DNA of 6,255 nucleotides, from positions 1 through 6,255 of the forward strand of contig DJVJ01000013.1 of assembly GCA_002441135.1 (NCBI GenBank), written 5' to 3'. Position 1 is the first letter of the stretch, and each line of letters starts with the position of its first letter. Of this stretch, positions 6,032 to 6,255 are shown one piece after another. The notes under the pieces were generated by a model that saw only the letters and a program-made list of their open reading frames with translations, was not told the DNA's origin and ran no database searches. The stretch is from Caryophanales bacterium UBA6259. Its GTDB lineage: Bacteria > Bacillota > Bacilli > Tepidibacillales > Tepidibacillaceae. A program made the translations under genes and the position numbers.

Positions 6032-6238
6032 ATTGCCCGCCGGATCACCTAAGATTTAAATAAAGTGCATACCTTTGGCAGACATTAATCAAAAAGATAA
6101 GAGAACCATGCGAAAATACCTGCCAAAGATATTACCCGAACTACAAGAAACACGGAATGGAGACCCACTCTTCAATTTCTCCAACTGTAACGGGAATAAA
6201 CGGAAGGGTTGGGTTTAGTTACACGTTGGTGGTCATTG
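6032..6238 (+). repeat. Direct repeat copy B (~207 bases)
   Basis: This is the same orientation and length as 2241-2447, offset by exactly 3791 bases. The 9-base inverted repeat (6073-6081 with 6120-6128) and the TACCTTTG box (6070-6077) are conserved. The open frame starting at 6108 runs 36 codons to a TAG (6216-6218) and differs in its C-terminal end from the frame in copy A. Copy B ends in GTTGGTGGTCATTG, the counterpart of the boundary motif before the KAP gene. The window stops 17 bases later, so what follows cannot be seen. Confidence 0.9.
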
Positions 6239-6255
6239 AACAAAGCGGTCGGGCA

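Overview
The window most likely comes from a Bacteroidota genome (low-to-moderate GC, perhaps a Chitinophagaceae- or Cytophagales-type lineage; the sequence does not settle this). Support: start codons without purine-rich Shine-Dalgarno sequences, promoter-like TAnnTTTG boxes of the Bacteroidota type, an arm-domain tyrosine recombinase of the kind common in that phylum, and a tRNA with no encoded CCA.

Layout. 1-616: one small minus-strand hypothetical gene (67 aa), then a roughly 340-base non-coding stretch with short palindromes and G-run motifs. 617-1825 (minus): a complete tyrosine recombinase with all expected catalytic residues. 1927-2013 (plus): a tRNA-Leu(CAA)-like gene with several structural blemishes, followed by a hairpin terminator. 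2069-2240: nothing convincing. 2241-2447 and 6032-6238: two gapless direct copies (about 93% identical, about 15 differences) of a ~207-base repeat that has an internal 9-base inverted repeat and a promoter-like box. Between the copies lies a visibly AT-richer module: an 856-aa membrane-anchored KAP-type P-loop NTPase (2476-5046) and a thioredoxin-fold lipoprotein with a single active-site cysteine (5207-5842). The lipoprotein gene is followed by short hairpins, a dispersed-repeat-like sequence and a 12-base palindrome.

The recombinase, odd tRNA, direct repeats and composition shift together suggest an accessory, mobile locus. The most interesting structure is cassette-like. The KAP gene is bracketed by a ~17-base imperfect inverted repeat (2434-2450 / 5051-5068). 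Its left arm is the last part of repeat copy A, and the same boundary motif recurs at the end of copy B. If the segment were excised as a circle, the two arms would come together as a hairpin with a bulged base, resembling the folded recombination sites of integron cassettes. This is inference: the local recombinase does not look like IntI, and no circle can be shown from sequence alone. A role for the KAP protein in phage exclusion is plausible from its family (PifA) but not proven here.
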